Below are positions 42,452 through 51,475 of a DNA stretch of 64,000 nucleotides, one piece after another (within the stretch, counting starts at the first letter, position 1; each line of letters begins with the position of its first letter). Source of the stretch: [Clostridium] asparagiforme DSM 15981 (lineage in GTDB: Bacteria > Bacillota > Clostridia > Lachnospirales > Lachnospiraceae); the NCBI GenBank assembly GCA_025149125.1, contig CP102272.1:1240001-1304000 (forward strand), written 5' to 3'. A program made the translations under genes and the position numbers. Below the pieces are notes generated by a model. The model saw only the letters and a list, made by a program, of their open reading frames with translations, searched no databases and was not told where the DNA came from.

Positions 42452-43321
42452 TCATCCCTGGATTCCCATGGCTACGCTTAACGCCGCCACATCTCCCAGG
42501 GATTCTCCCAGCAATGCAGGAACCACCTTGCACGCCCTCAGGCTGGGTTCCAAAACTTCAGCCGCCAGAATCTGTTCGCAGGCATCCCGCATCAGATCCC
42601 CGGCCCTTGCGTAAATACTTCCGATCACGATCACATCCGGGTTCAGGATATCCATCAGTATAGCCAGAAGCCGTCCAAGGTTCCCGCCGGTCTGTTCCCA
42701 GACCGCAAGGGCCCTGGGATCCCCGGCTCTGGCTTTGTCCGCCAGCTCTCTGGCGCTTCCAAGGCCGTACTGGGCGATGCCGCCTCCGCTGCAATAGCCC
42801 TCGTAGGAACCCGCTTTCCCGTAGCCAATGTGGCCTTCCGGGAAAAGTCTCACATGCCCCACCTCCCCGGCCATGCCGCAGGCGCCCCGGTATAATTTTC
42901 CGTCCAGAATCAGCCCTGCGCCCAGCCCGGTTCCAAAGGTCAGGAAGATCAGGTTTTCACAGCCCTTTCCGGCGCCAAACCGCCACTCGGCCACCGCGCA
43001 GGCGTTGGCGTCGTTTTCCAGGTACGCCGGAAGGTGGAAACGCTCTGTCAAATGCTCCGTCACCGGCACACAGTCCCATCCAGGCAGGTTGGGCGGCCCG
43101 AGAATGACGCCGGTTTTGCTGTCCAGAGGACCGCCGCAGCTGACGCCTATGGCCTTAGTCCGGTCCGATAGGATTTGTCTGGTATGTTCAAAAATCTGTT
43201 CCAGGGTATTCGCGCGGTCCGTGGTGGGAAAGGAGCGCTTTTCCAAAATCCTTCCGCTCTCGTCCCCGCGGACCACCGCGCATTTTGTCCCTCCGATGTC
43301 AATTCCAATATACTCCCTCAT
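42452..43321 (-). CDS. ROK-family sugar kinase
   Basis: A 289-residue ROK protein without an N-terminal DNA-binding domain, so a kinase rather than a repressor. It has the phosphate motif GIDIGGTKCAVV, the catalytic-region LENDANACAVAEW and FGTGLGAGLILDGKLYRG. The usual zinc-binding Cys cluster (CxCGxxGCxE) is replaced by a Gly/Tyr-rich segment (GHIGYGKAGSYE), so it may not bind zinc. First gene of the - strand operon with rbsA/rbsC-like and binding-protein genes; probably phosphorylates the imported sugar. Confidence 0.87.
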   Translation of the reverse strand: MREYIGIDIGGTKCAVVRGDESGRILEKRSFPTTDRANTLEQIFEHTRQILSDRTKAIGVSCGGPLDSKTGVILGPPNLPGWDCVPVTEHLTERFHLPAYLENDANACAVAEWRFGAGKGCENLIFLTFGTGLGAGLILDGKLYRGACGMAGEVGHVRLFPEGHIGYGKAGSYEGYCSGGGIAQYGLGSARELADKARAGDPRALAVWEQTGGNLGRLLAILMDILNPDVIVIGSIYARAGDLMRDACEQILAAEVLEPSLRACKVVPALLGESLGDVAALSVAMGIQG

Positions 43322-43453
43322 GGGTCACTCCTTGTTCTCGCGAAAACTGCGGGCGGGCCAGCGCTTGCCGTTTTAGGCGGTTGCCTGCGCTGCCGGGTAC
43401 GCTATGGCTGGTGCGCTGCCGCTGCCCGCGCGGTACCTGGCCGGTATAAGAAT

Positions 43454-43482
43454 ATTATAGCATCAGAAAATGCCCTCATTAA
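43454..43482 (-). promoter_or_regulatory. Promoter of the ROK-ABC operon
   Basis: On the minus strand a perfect TATAAT (43459-43454) is preceded by 17 bases and TTAATG (43482-43477). The -35 sits inside the loop of the terminator-like stem at 43469-43491, so termination of the LacI transcript and initiation of this operon overlap. Confidence 0.6.
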
Positions 43483-43491
43483 GGGGGCATT
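43465..43491 (-). terminator. Terminator downstream of the LacI gene
   Basis: Reading the minus strand, AATGCCC (43491-43485) pairs with GGGCATT (43475-43469), followed by TTCTG after TT. It lies about 80 bp past the LacI gene stop. Confidence 0.55.
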
Positions 43492-43572
43492 CTTTCGGTT
43501 AAGGTAGAGGATCTTTCGGTTTTTAGGCGGGTGGAGTTATCGGGCGATGGAATCAAACATTCGATTCAGAGG

Positions 43573-44598
43573 CTATACATTCAGATTTCGGATACTCTGC
43601 CGCTCCACCAGAAATGTGAATATCTCAATGGTGAGAACTTCCCGGCTGTTGCGATTGATTTTTTCCAGTAACCGTTTTACGGCCTGGACGCCCATCTGAT
43701 GCTTGGGAACGTGCATCGTGGTGAGAGGCGGGTCCGTAAGTTCGCACATGGGGATATCGTCAATTCCGATAATGGAGATGTCTTCCGGTATTTTGTACCC
43801 TTTTTCTTTTAATGCCCGCATGGCGGATAAGGCAATTATGTCATTGTCCGCAAAAAAAGCGGTGGGCATCTCAGGGGCATGGTTTAGTATCTCCTTCATT
43901 TCACTGTACGCACCATCTACAGTCGGAGTCAATTTATACTCGTGTTCAGCAGGAATACTCAACCCATTTCTTCGCAGCTCTCTGTGATAGCCGTCTTTTC
44001 GTTCCGAAAAGTTATTAATATGGAATGCGGAATGAAGATAACCGATGTTCGTATGTCCGTTCTTGATCAACTCTTTGGTGGCACAGCCGGCAGCCTGTTT
44101 ATTGTTGATTACAATCGTATCCAGGGCAATTTCGTTAAATGCACTGTCCAAAAGCACGGTGGGACAGCCGAGGGAGGCAAAAGCAGAGGCATCTGCCAGT
44201 GACATCTCTGTAGCCAGCAGAAGCAGGCCCTTGCATTCCTTGGAATGAATCAAGGGCAGTGAGGTGGAAAGGTCACTGCCTTCATTAAAATATGCAATTT
44301 GGAGATTATAACCGTTACTCTTGCAGGACTGTTCAATTCCCTCGATTAATTGTGAGAAGAAAGGCGTGTCGCCGACCACCTTTCCATGTTTTTTGAAAAT
44401 GACAAAATAAATGAAATCGATGGCCTGGGGCTTATATCCATAAGCAGGCGATATGGAACTCAATTCTACCATTTTGTCAAGCACTAATTTCCTTGTGCTG
44501 TCACTGATTCCGGGTTTGTTGTTGATGACCATGGAGACGGTTGATGGGCTAAGCCCCAGTAACTGTGCAAGATCCTTTGCCTTGATCGGCTTGTTCAT
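43573..44598 (-). CDS. LacI-family repressor
   Basis: A 341-residue LacI/GalR regulator. The N-terminal helix-turn-helix (KAKDLAQLLGLSPSTVSMVI) is followed by a hinge and a sugar-binding effector domain (PTVLLDSAFNEIALDTIVIN, PEDISIIGIDDIPMCELTDP). It diverges from the + strand operon beginning at 45028, and the AT-rich gap between them contains inverted repeats, so it most likely controls that operon in response to its sugar. It may also affect the - strand ROK-ABC operon. Confidence 0.9.
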   Translation of the reverse strand: MNKPIKAKDLAQLLGLSPSTVSMVINNKPGISDSTRKLVLDKMVELSSISPAYGYKPQAIDFIYFVIFKKHGKVVGDTPFFSQLIEGIEQSCKSNGYNLQIAYFNEGSDLSTSLPLIHSKECKGLLLLATEMSLADASAFASLGCPTVLLDSAFNEIALDTIVINNKQAAGCATKELIKNGHTNIGYLHSAFHINNFSERKDGYHRELRRNGLSIPAEHEYKLTPTVDGAYSEMKEILNHAPEMPTAFFADNDIIALSAMRALKEKGYKIPEDISIIGIDDIPMCELTDPPLTTMHVPKHQMGVQAVKRLLEKINRNSREVLTIEIFTFLVERQSIRNLNV

Positions 44599-45027
44599 GT
44601 GAAACTCCTATCCCAGGTTTTGGTACTGTGTTGGGGTAATCGCTGTGGCACAGTACCAGAATGTTTTCCGGCATGATTCTGATATAGCATCATTATAAAA
44701 GATGAGGGGTGATTCGTCAATAGAATTTGAATTAAATTTAATAAATTTATTTAAATAATTTAATTGAAGATCTATAAAGAGAATTTAGTTGTATGCAAAA
44801 GCAACAAAAAAATATCACAACATTATTGCATTATAGCCATTGCAAAATAGGCAAAATTAATATAAACTAGCAATAAGTTTAAATGATTGTTGAAATTATT
44901 GAAAAAATGAATCAAAAATTTAAATAAATTCAAAATTAAATTTAATAAGTGGTTCGACCTTGAACTGGTATATTTAACTTATGCAGTGAAGGTTGAACTT
45001 TAAATAAAACAAAAGGAGAAGAGAAGC
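44599..45027. promoter_or_regulatory. AT-rich divergent control region with inverted repeats
   Basis: About 430 bp without a gene, very AT-rich. The palindrome ATTAAATTTAAT occurs near 44733-44746 and again near 44935-44946. The flanks contain ATTTAAATAAATT in opposite orientations, so two similar clusters about 190 bp apart face each other. These could be LacI operators allowing a DNA loop. No promoter with good -35/-10 spacing is certain. The start of the + operon is preceded by AAAGGAGAAG. Confidence 0.45.
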
Positions 45028-46380
45028 ATGAAAAAAAGATTATTGAGTTTACTGGTTTGTGCGGGAATGGTCGGGAGTATGCTGACTGGCTGCGGCGGAT
45101 CGGGAAGTTCGTCAGGCGGTACAGGGAATGAGGGCACCACGGCGGCTGTCCAGACCGGAACGGCTGCGGGGAACGAGAGCGGGGAGGCAGCTGCGGAGCC
45201 GGTGGAGTTAACCTTCTGGTCCATGGCCCAGAGAAAAGAGTTTGAAGATAATATTATTGCTGCGTTTACAAAAAAATATCCGGAAATCAAAATTACACCG
45301 ACCTACTATTCAACAGATGATATTAAGGCGAACTTAAAGGTAGCGGCATCATCCGGCACATTACCGGACATGTGGTATAACTGGGGCGGAAGTTTGGCCA
45401 GCTATTATCCGGCTAACGGACTTACATATGATTTTACGGAATATGCAAAGCAACATAACTGGGAAGAGAAATATCTGGCCTCTTCGCTGGAGCTGTGTAC
45501 CCTGGAAGGCCAGCTGAGCGGCATTCCCCAGAGCGTTGCCATGATGAACGTCTGGTACCGGCAGGATATCTTTAAGAAATACAATTTGGAGGTTCCGAAA
45601 ACCTTTGACGAGTTGGAAAAAGTATGTGAGACGCTGAAGGAGAATGGTGTCGTCCCGTTTGCGACAGGCGGACAGTATGGATGGCATGTAATGAGATACA
45701 TTCAGGACCTTCTGGAATACTATGGCGGAATAGAGGAGCATGACGGGATTAACAATATGACCACCGACTGGGGAACCTCTGAGGCAGTGACTAAGGCGTT
45801 TGCCAAGTTTAAGGAATGGACGGACAAGGGCTATTTTAACGAAGGATTCCTGACAGAGGATCCCAACGACTGCAGGATGTATCTGTACAATGGCACCTGC
45901 GCAATGATTATTGACAGTCCGACCATGGCCTCTCAGATTATGATAGCGGAGCAGGATGCCAGCCTGTATAGCTTTTTCGCATTCCCCACAGAGTCCAATG
46001 GCGATGGAACCGGACGTATGGCGGCCTATGTGAAGATGACTCAGGTCAATAAAAATGTAAGCGATGCGCAGCTGGATGCGATTGTAAAATTCTGGGATTT
46101 TTACTACAATGCAGAGGAAAATCCGGAATTTTCAAAGATTGAACAGCCCATTGCAATTAAGGGCGCAGAACTTCCCGAATCGTTTGCCATTGCAGACGGT
46201 GTTATGGAGCTGATGGATGCCTGCGGTATTTACACACAGATGGACCAGGCGCTGCCGGCACAGGTTGCAGATCAGATGTTTGCGGCACAGGATAATGTGG
46301 TGATTGGAAATATGAAACCGGAAGAAGTGGGAGAAAGCGTGCAGACTGCGATTCGGTCCTATCTTGCAGAAAACCAGTAG
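45028..46380 (+). CDS. CUT1-type sugar-binding lipoprotein
   Basis: A 450-residue lipoprotein (KKRLLSLLVCAGMVGSMLTG, Cys next) with a Gly/Ser/Thr-rich linker and an extracellular solute-binding domain of the family-1 type (VELTFWSMAQRKEFEDNIIA, LPDMWYNWGGSLASYYPANG). It captures sugars for the two permeases encoded next. The typical fold of about 410 residues is complete. First gene of the operon that diverges from the LacI gene. Confidence 0.9.
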   Translation: MKKRLLSLLVCAGMVGSMLTGCGGSGSSSGGTGNEGTTAAVQTGTAAGNESGEAAAEPVELTFWSMAQRKEFEDNIIAAFTKKYPEIKITPTYYSTDDIKANLKVAASSGTLPDMWYNWGGSLASYYPANGLTYDFTEYAKQHNWEEKYLASSLELCTLEGQLSGIPQSVAMMNVWYRQDIFKKYNLEVPKTFDELEKVCETLKENGVVPFATGGQYGWHVMRYIQDLLEYYGGIEEHDGINNMTTDWGTSEAVTKAFAKFKEWTDKGYFNEGFLTEDPNDCRMYLYNGTCAMIIDSPTMASQIMIAEQDASLYSFFAFPTESNGDGTGRMAAYVKMTQVNKNVSDAQLDAIVKFWDFYYNAEENPEFSKIEQPIAIKGAELPESFAIADGVMELMDACGIYTQMDQALPAQVADQMFAAQDNVVIGNMKPEEVGESVQTAIRSYLAENQ

Positions 46381-46393
46381 GATAAACAAAAGG

Positions 46394-46431
46394 GGAGCTG
46401 TGTTTCATAATCTATCGTGGAACACAGCTCC
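46394..46431 (+). promoter_or_regulatory. Intra-operon hairpin after the binding-protein gene
   Basis: An 11-bp stem GGAGCTGTGTT (46394-46404) / AACACAGCTCC (46421-46431) with no T-tract. It probably stabilises the upstream message or lowers readthrough so that the binding protein outnumbers the permeases. Confidence 0.6.
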
Positions 46432-46453
46432 ACATTCCAGGAGGAGGTATTCC

Positions 46454-47326
46454 TTGAAACAGAAAAAAATAGATATAAAGGCTTACTTGTTTTTGCTCCC
46501 GGCGTTTGTCATCTTCAGTTCCGTGGTGATCATCCCCACGCTGTATTCATTTTATCTGAGCTTTTTTTCCTGGAATGGAATAGGCGAAAAGAAGTTTGTG
46601 GCCTTAAAAAATTATATCAATCTATTTACGGTAGACCCGGTTTTCATTACAGCCCTTAAGAATAATTTTATATGGATTCTTTTAACTGTGCTTTTCACTG
46701 TCACGATGTCCCTGCTTCTGGCGGTGGTGCTAAACCGGTCGTTTAAGGGCAGAGTGGTATACAGAGCGATCTTTTATGTGCCATATATGCTTTCATGGGT
46801 GGTGGTCGGTGTCATCTGGAAGTGGATGTATAATCCCAATATGGGGTTTATCAATGAATTTTTAAAACTCCTTGGTTTGGAAAACTTTAAGGTGGCGTGG
46901 CTGTCAGAGCCTAAGATTGCACTGTACTGTGTGTATTTTGCAGCGCTGTGGCAGGGGATTGGACAGCCTATGATTCTGTTCCTGTCCGGGCTTCAGACCG
47001 TTCCGGGAGATGTGCTGGAAGCAGCCACCATCGATGGGGCTGGTAAGATCAAAGGATTTTTTTACATCACGGTTCCCATGCTGAAGGAGACGTTTGTCGT
47101 AGTGCTGGCAACGCTGATCATAGCGGCCATGAAGGTATACGACATTATAAAGGTGATGACCGGCGGTGGCCCGGGGAATGCCACTGAGACCCTGGCGACC
47201 TACATGTATTCCCAGACGTTTATGTACAACAACTTCGGAAAGGGCAGCGCCATCGCCAGCGCTATGTTCCTGATGATGATCTTTATCATTGTGCCATATG
47301 TCATATATACTGCCAAAGAGGATTAA
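46454..47326 (+). CDS. Sugar ABC permease, MalF/UgpA-like
   Basis: A 290-residue membrane protein with six predicted helices and the conserved cytoplasmic EAA loop EAATIDGAGKIKGFFYITVP. The chosen start is TTG 46454 because GAGGAGG lies seven bases upstream; an upstream ATG in the same frame would read through the hairpin region and lacks a ribosome-binding site. Partner of the next permease and of the binding protein. No ATPase is encoded in this operon, so a shared MsmK/MsiK-type ATPase elsewhere is likely. Confidence 0.9.
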   Translation: MKQKKIDIKAYLFLLPAFVIFSSVVIIPTLYSFYLSFFSWNGIGEKKFVALKNYINLFTVDPVFITALKNNFIWILLTVLFTVTMSLLLAVVLNRSFKGRVVYRAIFYVPYMLSWVVVGVIWKWMYNPNMGFINEFLKLLGLENFKVAWLSEPKIALYCVYFAALWQGIGQPMILFLSGLQTVPGDVLEAATIDGAGKIKGFFYITVPMLKETFVVVLATLIIAAMKVYDIIKVMTGGGPGNATETLATYMYSQTFMYNNFGKGSAIASAMFLMMIFIIVPYVIYTAKED

Positions 47327-47337
47327 GGGGGACAGAA

Positions 47338-48165
47338 ATGAGAAAGAAACGAAATAAGGTTATTTTTTATATTCTGCTCACCCTGCTGGCTCTCATTTGG
47401 ATGGCGCCGGTGGTTACGGTCTTTATTACGGCGCTTAAATCACAGGGCGATTTTTATTCCGGCAACAGCCTGTTTTCCCTTCCGGATCAGTTAAAATGGT
47501 CAAATTTTGCAGATGCGTGGACCAAGGGAAGACTGGGCACCTATATGAGAAATGGACTGGTCATTTGCCTTCTGAAGGTACCGCTGGGAATTCTGGTGGA
47601 ATCATTGGCGGCGTTTGCCATCACACGCCTGGATATCAAACATAAGACAGGCATCTTTGTATTCTTCCTTTTGGGTATGATGCTGCCGCATCAGATGGCG
47701 TTGATTCCCCTGAACCGTGCGTTTTCCAGGTACAATCTGATTAATAATTATTTGGGTTTGTTTGTAGTTTATACGGGCTTTGGTATTGGATATGGCATTT
47801 TGGTGCTGAGGGGATTTATGAGGTCCATACCAAAGGATTTGGATGAGGCGGCGTATATAGACGGCTGTGGTAAGCTCCGGCTGTATTTTAATATTATACT
47901 GCCCATCACAAAGCCGGCCATTGCCACCGTGTTTATCGTGGATTTTCTGAATACGTGGAATGAATTCCTGCTGCAGAGTATTTTAATTACAAGTGATTCG
48001 CTCAGGACCGTGCCAAATGGCCTGATGAGTTTTATCGGGGAGTACGGTACGGATTACGGTCTGTTAAATGCAGGCGTATTGATTTCCATAGTGCCTGTAT
48101 TGGCGGTATATCTGACGTTCCAGCGGTATTTTGTGGAAGGAATGTCAGGAGCGGTAAAACAATAA
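47338..48165 (+). CDS. Sugar ABC permease, MalG/UgpE-like
   Basis: A 275-residue membrane protein with six predicted helices and the EAA loop DEAAYIDGCGKLRLYFNIIL. AGGGGGACAG precedes the ATG, 11 bp after the previous stop. Forms a heterodimer channel with the upstream permease. Family membership is clear; the sugar is not. Confidence 0.91.
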   Translation: MRKKRNKVIFYILLTLLALIWMAPVVTVFITALKSQGDFYSGNSLFSLPDQLKWSNFADAWTKGRLGTYMRNGLVICLLKVPLGILVESLAAFAITRLDIKHKTGIFVFFLLGMMLPHQMALIPLNRAFSRYNLINNYLGLFVVYTGFGIGYGILVLRGFMRSIPKDLDEAAYIDGCGKLRLYFNIILPITKPAIATVFIVDFLNTWNEFLLQSILITSDSLRTVPNGLMSFIGEYGTDYGLLNAGVLISIVPVLAVYLTFQRYFVEGMSGAVKQ

Positions 48166-48226
48166 AAAGGAATATCCCGGCAATTAAAAGCCAGGACGTA
48201 ATACAGAACATGAAAAGGAGAAAGCT

Positions 48227-49132
48227 ATGATTTACGACAAGTATCAGTTCAGGATACCCGAGGGCAAGATGGTAAGGATGATCGTGAACACGGACGCCAA
48301 AAATGAAGCAGATGACCAGTATGCCATTGTACACGCGCTGCTTAGCCCTAAATTTGATAACCGCGGCATTATTGCGGCTCATTTTGGAAATGAGAAAAGC
48401 CCGCACAGCATGGAAGACAGCTATGACGAGGTTCTGAAAATACTGGATTTGATGGATTTTCCCAAGGAGCTGGCATATAAAGGCGCTGCGCATCAACTGC
48501 AGGATGAGAAAACGCCGGTGGAATCTGAGGGTGCCAGGTTGATTATTGAAGAAGCTATGAAGGAATCAGACATGCCCCTGTATGTCATCTTTCTGGGGCC
48601 GTTGACGGACATGGCCGCCGCTTATCTGATGGAACCCAGGATTGCAGGCCGCTTGACCTGTATCTGGATTGGCGGAGCAAAATATCCGGAAGGCGGCTAT
48701 GAATATAATTTAAATAACGACGTGAAAGCTGCGCGGGTGGTCATGAACTCAGATCTGCAGGTATGGCAGATTCCGAGAGACGTGTATAGTCAGGTAATCG
48801 TATCGCTGGCAGAGCTGGAGTACAAGGTTCGTCCATGCGGTGAACTGGGGAAATATCTGTTTGAACAGTTGGAAGAACATGGACACACATCGTTTGCCCG
48901 GGCAACCACAAGAACCGGAGAATACTGGTGTTTGGGGGACTCGCCGGCAGTGGGCGTGCTGTTGTTTGCCCATATGTTTGATTATGAATGGGTACAGGCG
49001 CCTTATATTACGGATCATCTGACTTATGTAAAAAACAGCCAGAACCGTCCCATCCGTGTGTATAAGCGCGTGGATAACAGATTCATTCTGGAAGACTTTT
49101 TTGCGAAACTGGCGTTGTTTACAAGTAAATAA
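48227..49132 (+). CDS. Nucleoside-hydrolase-like protein
   Basis: A 301-residue protein with the metal-binding N-terminal motif of the inosine-uridine nucleoside hydrolase superfamily in a variant form (IVNTDAKNEADDQYAIVHAL; Asp23, Asp29 and Asp30) and the mid-domain YVIFLGPLTDMAAAYL. The family hydrolyses the N-glycosidic bond of ribosides. In this operon it may cleave an imported glycoside into a pentose. The DTDxxxDD motif is changed to NTDxxxxADD, so the substrate is probably not a standard nucleoside. Confidence 0.75.
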   Translation: MIYDKYQFRIPEGKMVRMIVNTDAKNEADDQYAIVHALLSPKFDNRGIIAAHFGNEKSPHSMEDSYDEVLKILDLMDFPKELAYKGAAHQLQDEKTPVESEGARLIIEEAMKESDMPLYVIFLGPLTDMAAAYLMEPRIAGRLTCIWIGGAKYPEGGYEYNLNNDVKAARVVMNSDLQVWQIPRDVYSQVIVSLAELEYKVRPCGELGKYLFEQLEEHGHTSFARATTRTGEYWCLGDSPAVGVLLFAHMFDYEWVQAPYITDHLTYVKNSQNRPIRVYKRVDNRFILEDFFAKLALFTSK

Positions 49133-49156
49133 TTCAGGATAATGGGGTGATATGGC

Positions 49157-50557
49157 ATGAGTGGTATAAAAATCGGATTTGCGCCTACCAGAAGAAGTAT
49201 TTTCAGTGCTCCGGACGCGATCAAATATGGGGGGCTCACCAGAAAACGGCTGGAAGAGCTGGGCGTGGAATTTGTGGACATTACGGATATCAATCAAGAA
49301 GGGCTGCTCTATGATGACGGGGACCGCTTGAAAATCGAGGAGAAGTTCCGCCGGGAGGGAATTGACGGACTGTTTTTTCCGCATTGTAATTTCGGCACAG
49401 AATATGTGGTGGCAAGAATGGCGCGCAATCTGAATGTTCCGGTGCTTCTCTGGGGGCCAAGGGATGAGCGGCCGGATGAGAACGGAATCCGTCTGAGGGA
49501 CAGCCAGTGCGGTTTGTTTGCTACCGGGAAGGTACTGCGCAGGTTCCGTGTGCCGTTTACCTATATGACCAACTGCCGTCTGGAAGACGAGGCGTTTGAG
49601 CGGGGGATTAAGGATTTTCTTGCTGTCTGTAATGTGGTTAAGGTGTTCAGGCATACCAGAATCCTGCAGATCGCACCAAGGCCCTTTGATTTTTGGTCTA
49701 CCATGTGCAACGAAGGGGAGCTTCTGGAAAAGTTCAATATCCAGTTGGCGCCCATTCCCTTACCCGAATTAACGTCTGAAGTAAAAAAAGCAAAGGCGGA
49801 CGGAGATGAAGTCAGGTCCGTCATGGATTATATGCGCCGGACCATGACGGTGACGGTTAAGGACCATGAGCTTGAGAATATAGCGGCCATGAAGGTGGCG
49901 ATGAAACGTCTCGCGGTAAGATATGGTTGTAATGCCATTGCAATCCAGTGCTGGAACGCCCTTCAAAGCGAACTGGGGATCATGCCCTGCGCGGCCAACT
50001 CTCTGTTAAATGAAGAGGGGCTGCCTGTGGTATGCGAGACGGACATACACGGAGCGATCACGGCGGTAATGGTTGAGGCGGCGGCTATGGATGGGACCAG
50101 AGGATTTTTCGCGGACTGGACGGTGCGCCATCCGGACAATGAAAATGGGGAGCTTCTCCAACACTGCGGACCATGGCCCATTTCTGTCGCTCAGGAAAAG
50201 CCGGTAATTGGATATCCGCTGGCATTTGACCATCCGGGTGCAGTGGAGGCTCTGGCCAAATACGGTGATATTACCCTTGCAAGATTTGATGGGGACAACG
50301 GCGATTATTCCATGCTGATGGGAAATGCAAAGGGCATAGAAGGCCCATATACAAAGGGGACGTATCTGTGGGTGGAGGTTGAGAACTTAAAACGTCTGGA
50401 GGACAAACTGGTGTGCGGTCCTTATATTCACCATTGTGTGGGAATCCACAAAAAGGTGGTGCCGGTTCTTTACGAGGCATGCAGGTACATTGGCGTAAAG
50501 CCGGATTTCTATGATCCGATTGAAGAAGAAGTGAAGGCGTATATCCGTGGGGAATGA
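49157..50557 (+). CDS. Fucose/arabinose-isomerase-fold protein
   Basis: A 466-residue protein resembling the L-fucose isomerase superfamily (VEFVDITDINQEGLLY, LFFPHCNFGTEYVVARMARN, ETDIHGAITAVMVEAAA and a C-terminal YIHHCVGIH). Conserved acidic and His residues at these places could bind the catalytic metal. It probably interconverts the imported aldose and its ketose. Standard fucose isomerases are about 590 residues, so this is a shorter family. In the operon it lies between the hydrolase-like and transketolase genes. Confidence 0.77.
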   Translation: MSGIKIGFAPTRRSIFSAPDAIKYGGLTRKRLEELGVEFVDITDINQEGLLYDDGDRLKIEEKFRREGIDGLFFPHCNFGTEYVVARMARNLNVPVLLWGPRDERPDENGIRLRDSQCGLFATGKVLRRFRVPFTYMTNCRLEDEAFERGIKDFLAVCNVVKVFRHTRILQIAPRPFDFWSTMCNEGELLEKFNIQLAPIPLPELTSEVKKAKADGDEVRSVMDYMRRTMTVTVKDHELENIAAMKVAMKRLAVRYGCNAIAIQCWNALQSELGIMPCAANSLLNEEGLPVVCETDIHGAITAVMVEAAAMDGTRGFFADWTVRHPDNENGELLQHCGPWPISVAQEKPVIGYPLAFDHPGAVEALAKYGDITLARFDGDNGDYSMLMGNAKGIEGPYTKGTYLWVEVENLKRLEDKLVCGPYIHHCVGIHKKVVPVLYEACRYIGVKPDFYDPIEEEVKAYIRGE

Positions 50558-50620
50558 AGTACGCTGCGCGTAAGAGATGAAAGACAGTTTTCAGGTACCC
50601 GCAGCGAGGAGGTAAGTGAT

Positions 50621-51475
50621 ATGGATGTTTTATCGGTAATGGCGTATGAGATGCGAAAAGACGTGCTGGATATGATTTACCATGCCGGAACCGGTCATAT
50701 CGGCGGTGATTTCAGTGTGATGGAAATTCTTACGGACCTGTATTTCAGACAGATGAATATCTCGCCGGAGAATGTGGACGATCCGGACAGAGATCGTTTT
50801 GTCCTGAGCAAAGGGCATTCCGTGGAAAGCTATTATGCGGTTCTGGCCAGAAAGGGATTTCTTGATATAGAAGACGTAAAAGCCAGGTTTTCTGCTTTTG
50901 ATTCCCCGTACATAGGCCATCCGAATAACAAGCTGCCGGGCATTGAAATGAATTCAGGGTCATTGGGACATGGACTTCCCGTATGTGTGGGTATGGCTTT
51001 GGCGGGCAAGATGGATCAGAAGGATTACCGCGTCTACACGGTGATGGGGGACGGGGAGCTGGCGGAAGGGTCTGTTTGGGAGGGCGTTATGTCGGCATCC
51101 CATTATAAGCTGGACAATCTGTGCGCGGTGGTGGACAGAAACCGGCTTCAGATATCCGGCTCCACGGAGGATATCATGCATCATGACGACCTGGAGCAGC
51201 GTTTTTCCAGCTTTGGGTGGCATGTGGTGACGGCGGACGGTAATGATATTCCGTCACTGGATGGGGCGTTTGAGGAAGCCAGGAGTCAGAAAGGACGGCC
51301 TACGGTGGTGATTGCCAATACTACAAAAGGCTGCGGCGTGTCGTTCATGGAGAATCAGGCGGGCTGGCATCACAGGGTACCTACGGCTGACGAGTATCAG
51401 GCGGCTGTCAGAGAACTTGAGGAGCGCGTAAAACATGCACATGGGAGCGAGGAGGTGGAACCCACATATGAATAA
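50621..51475 (+). CDS. Transketolase, N-terminal (thiamine diphosphate) subunit
   Basis: A 284-residue subunit corresponding to the ThDP-binding half of transketolase: GHIGGDFSVMEILTDLYFRQ, SKGHSVESYYAV and the ThDP motif GDGELAEGSVWEGVMSAS with NLCAVVDRN. Split transketolases are used in specialised pentose and branched-sugar pathways. GAGGAGG precedes the ATG. Its stop overlaps the start of the C-terminal subunit by 8 bases, so the two are co-translated. Confidence 0.9.
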   Translation: MDVLSVMAYEMRKDVLDMIYHAGTGHIGGDFSVMEILTDLYFRQMNISPENVDDPDRDRFVLSKGHSVESYYAVLARKGFLDIEDVKARFSAFDSPYIGHPNNKLPGIEMNSGSLGHGLPVCVGMALAGKMDQKDYRVYTVMGDGELAEGSVWEGVMSASHYKLDNLCAVVDRNRLQISGSTEDIMHHDDLEQRFSSFGWHVVTADGNDIPSLDGAFEEARSQKGRPTVVIANTTKGCGVSFMENQAGWHHRVPTADEYQAAVRELEERVKHAHGSEEVEPTYE

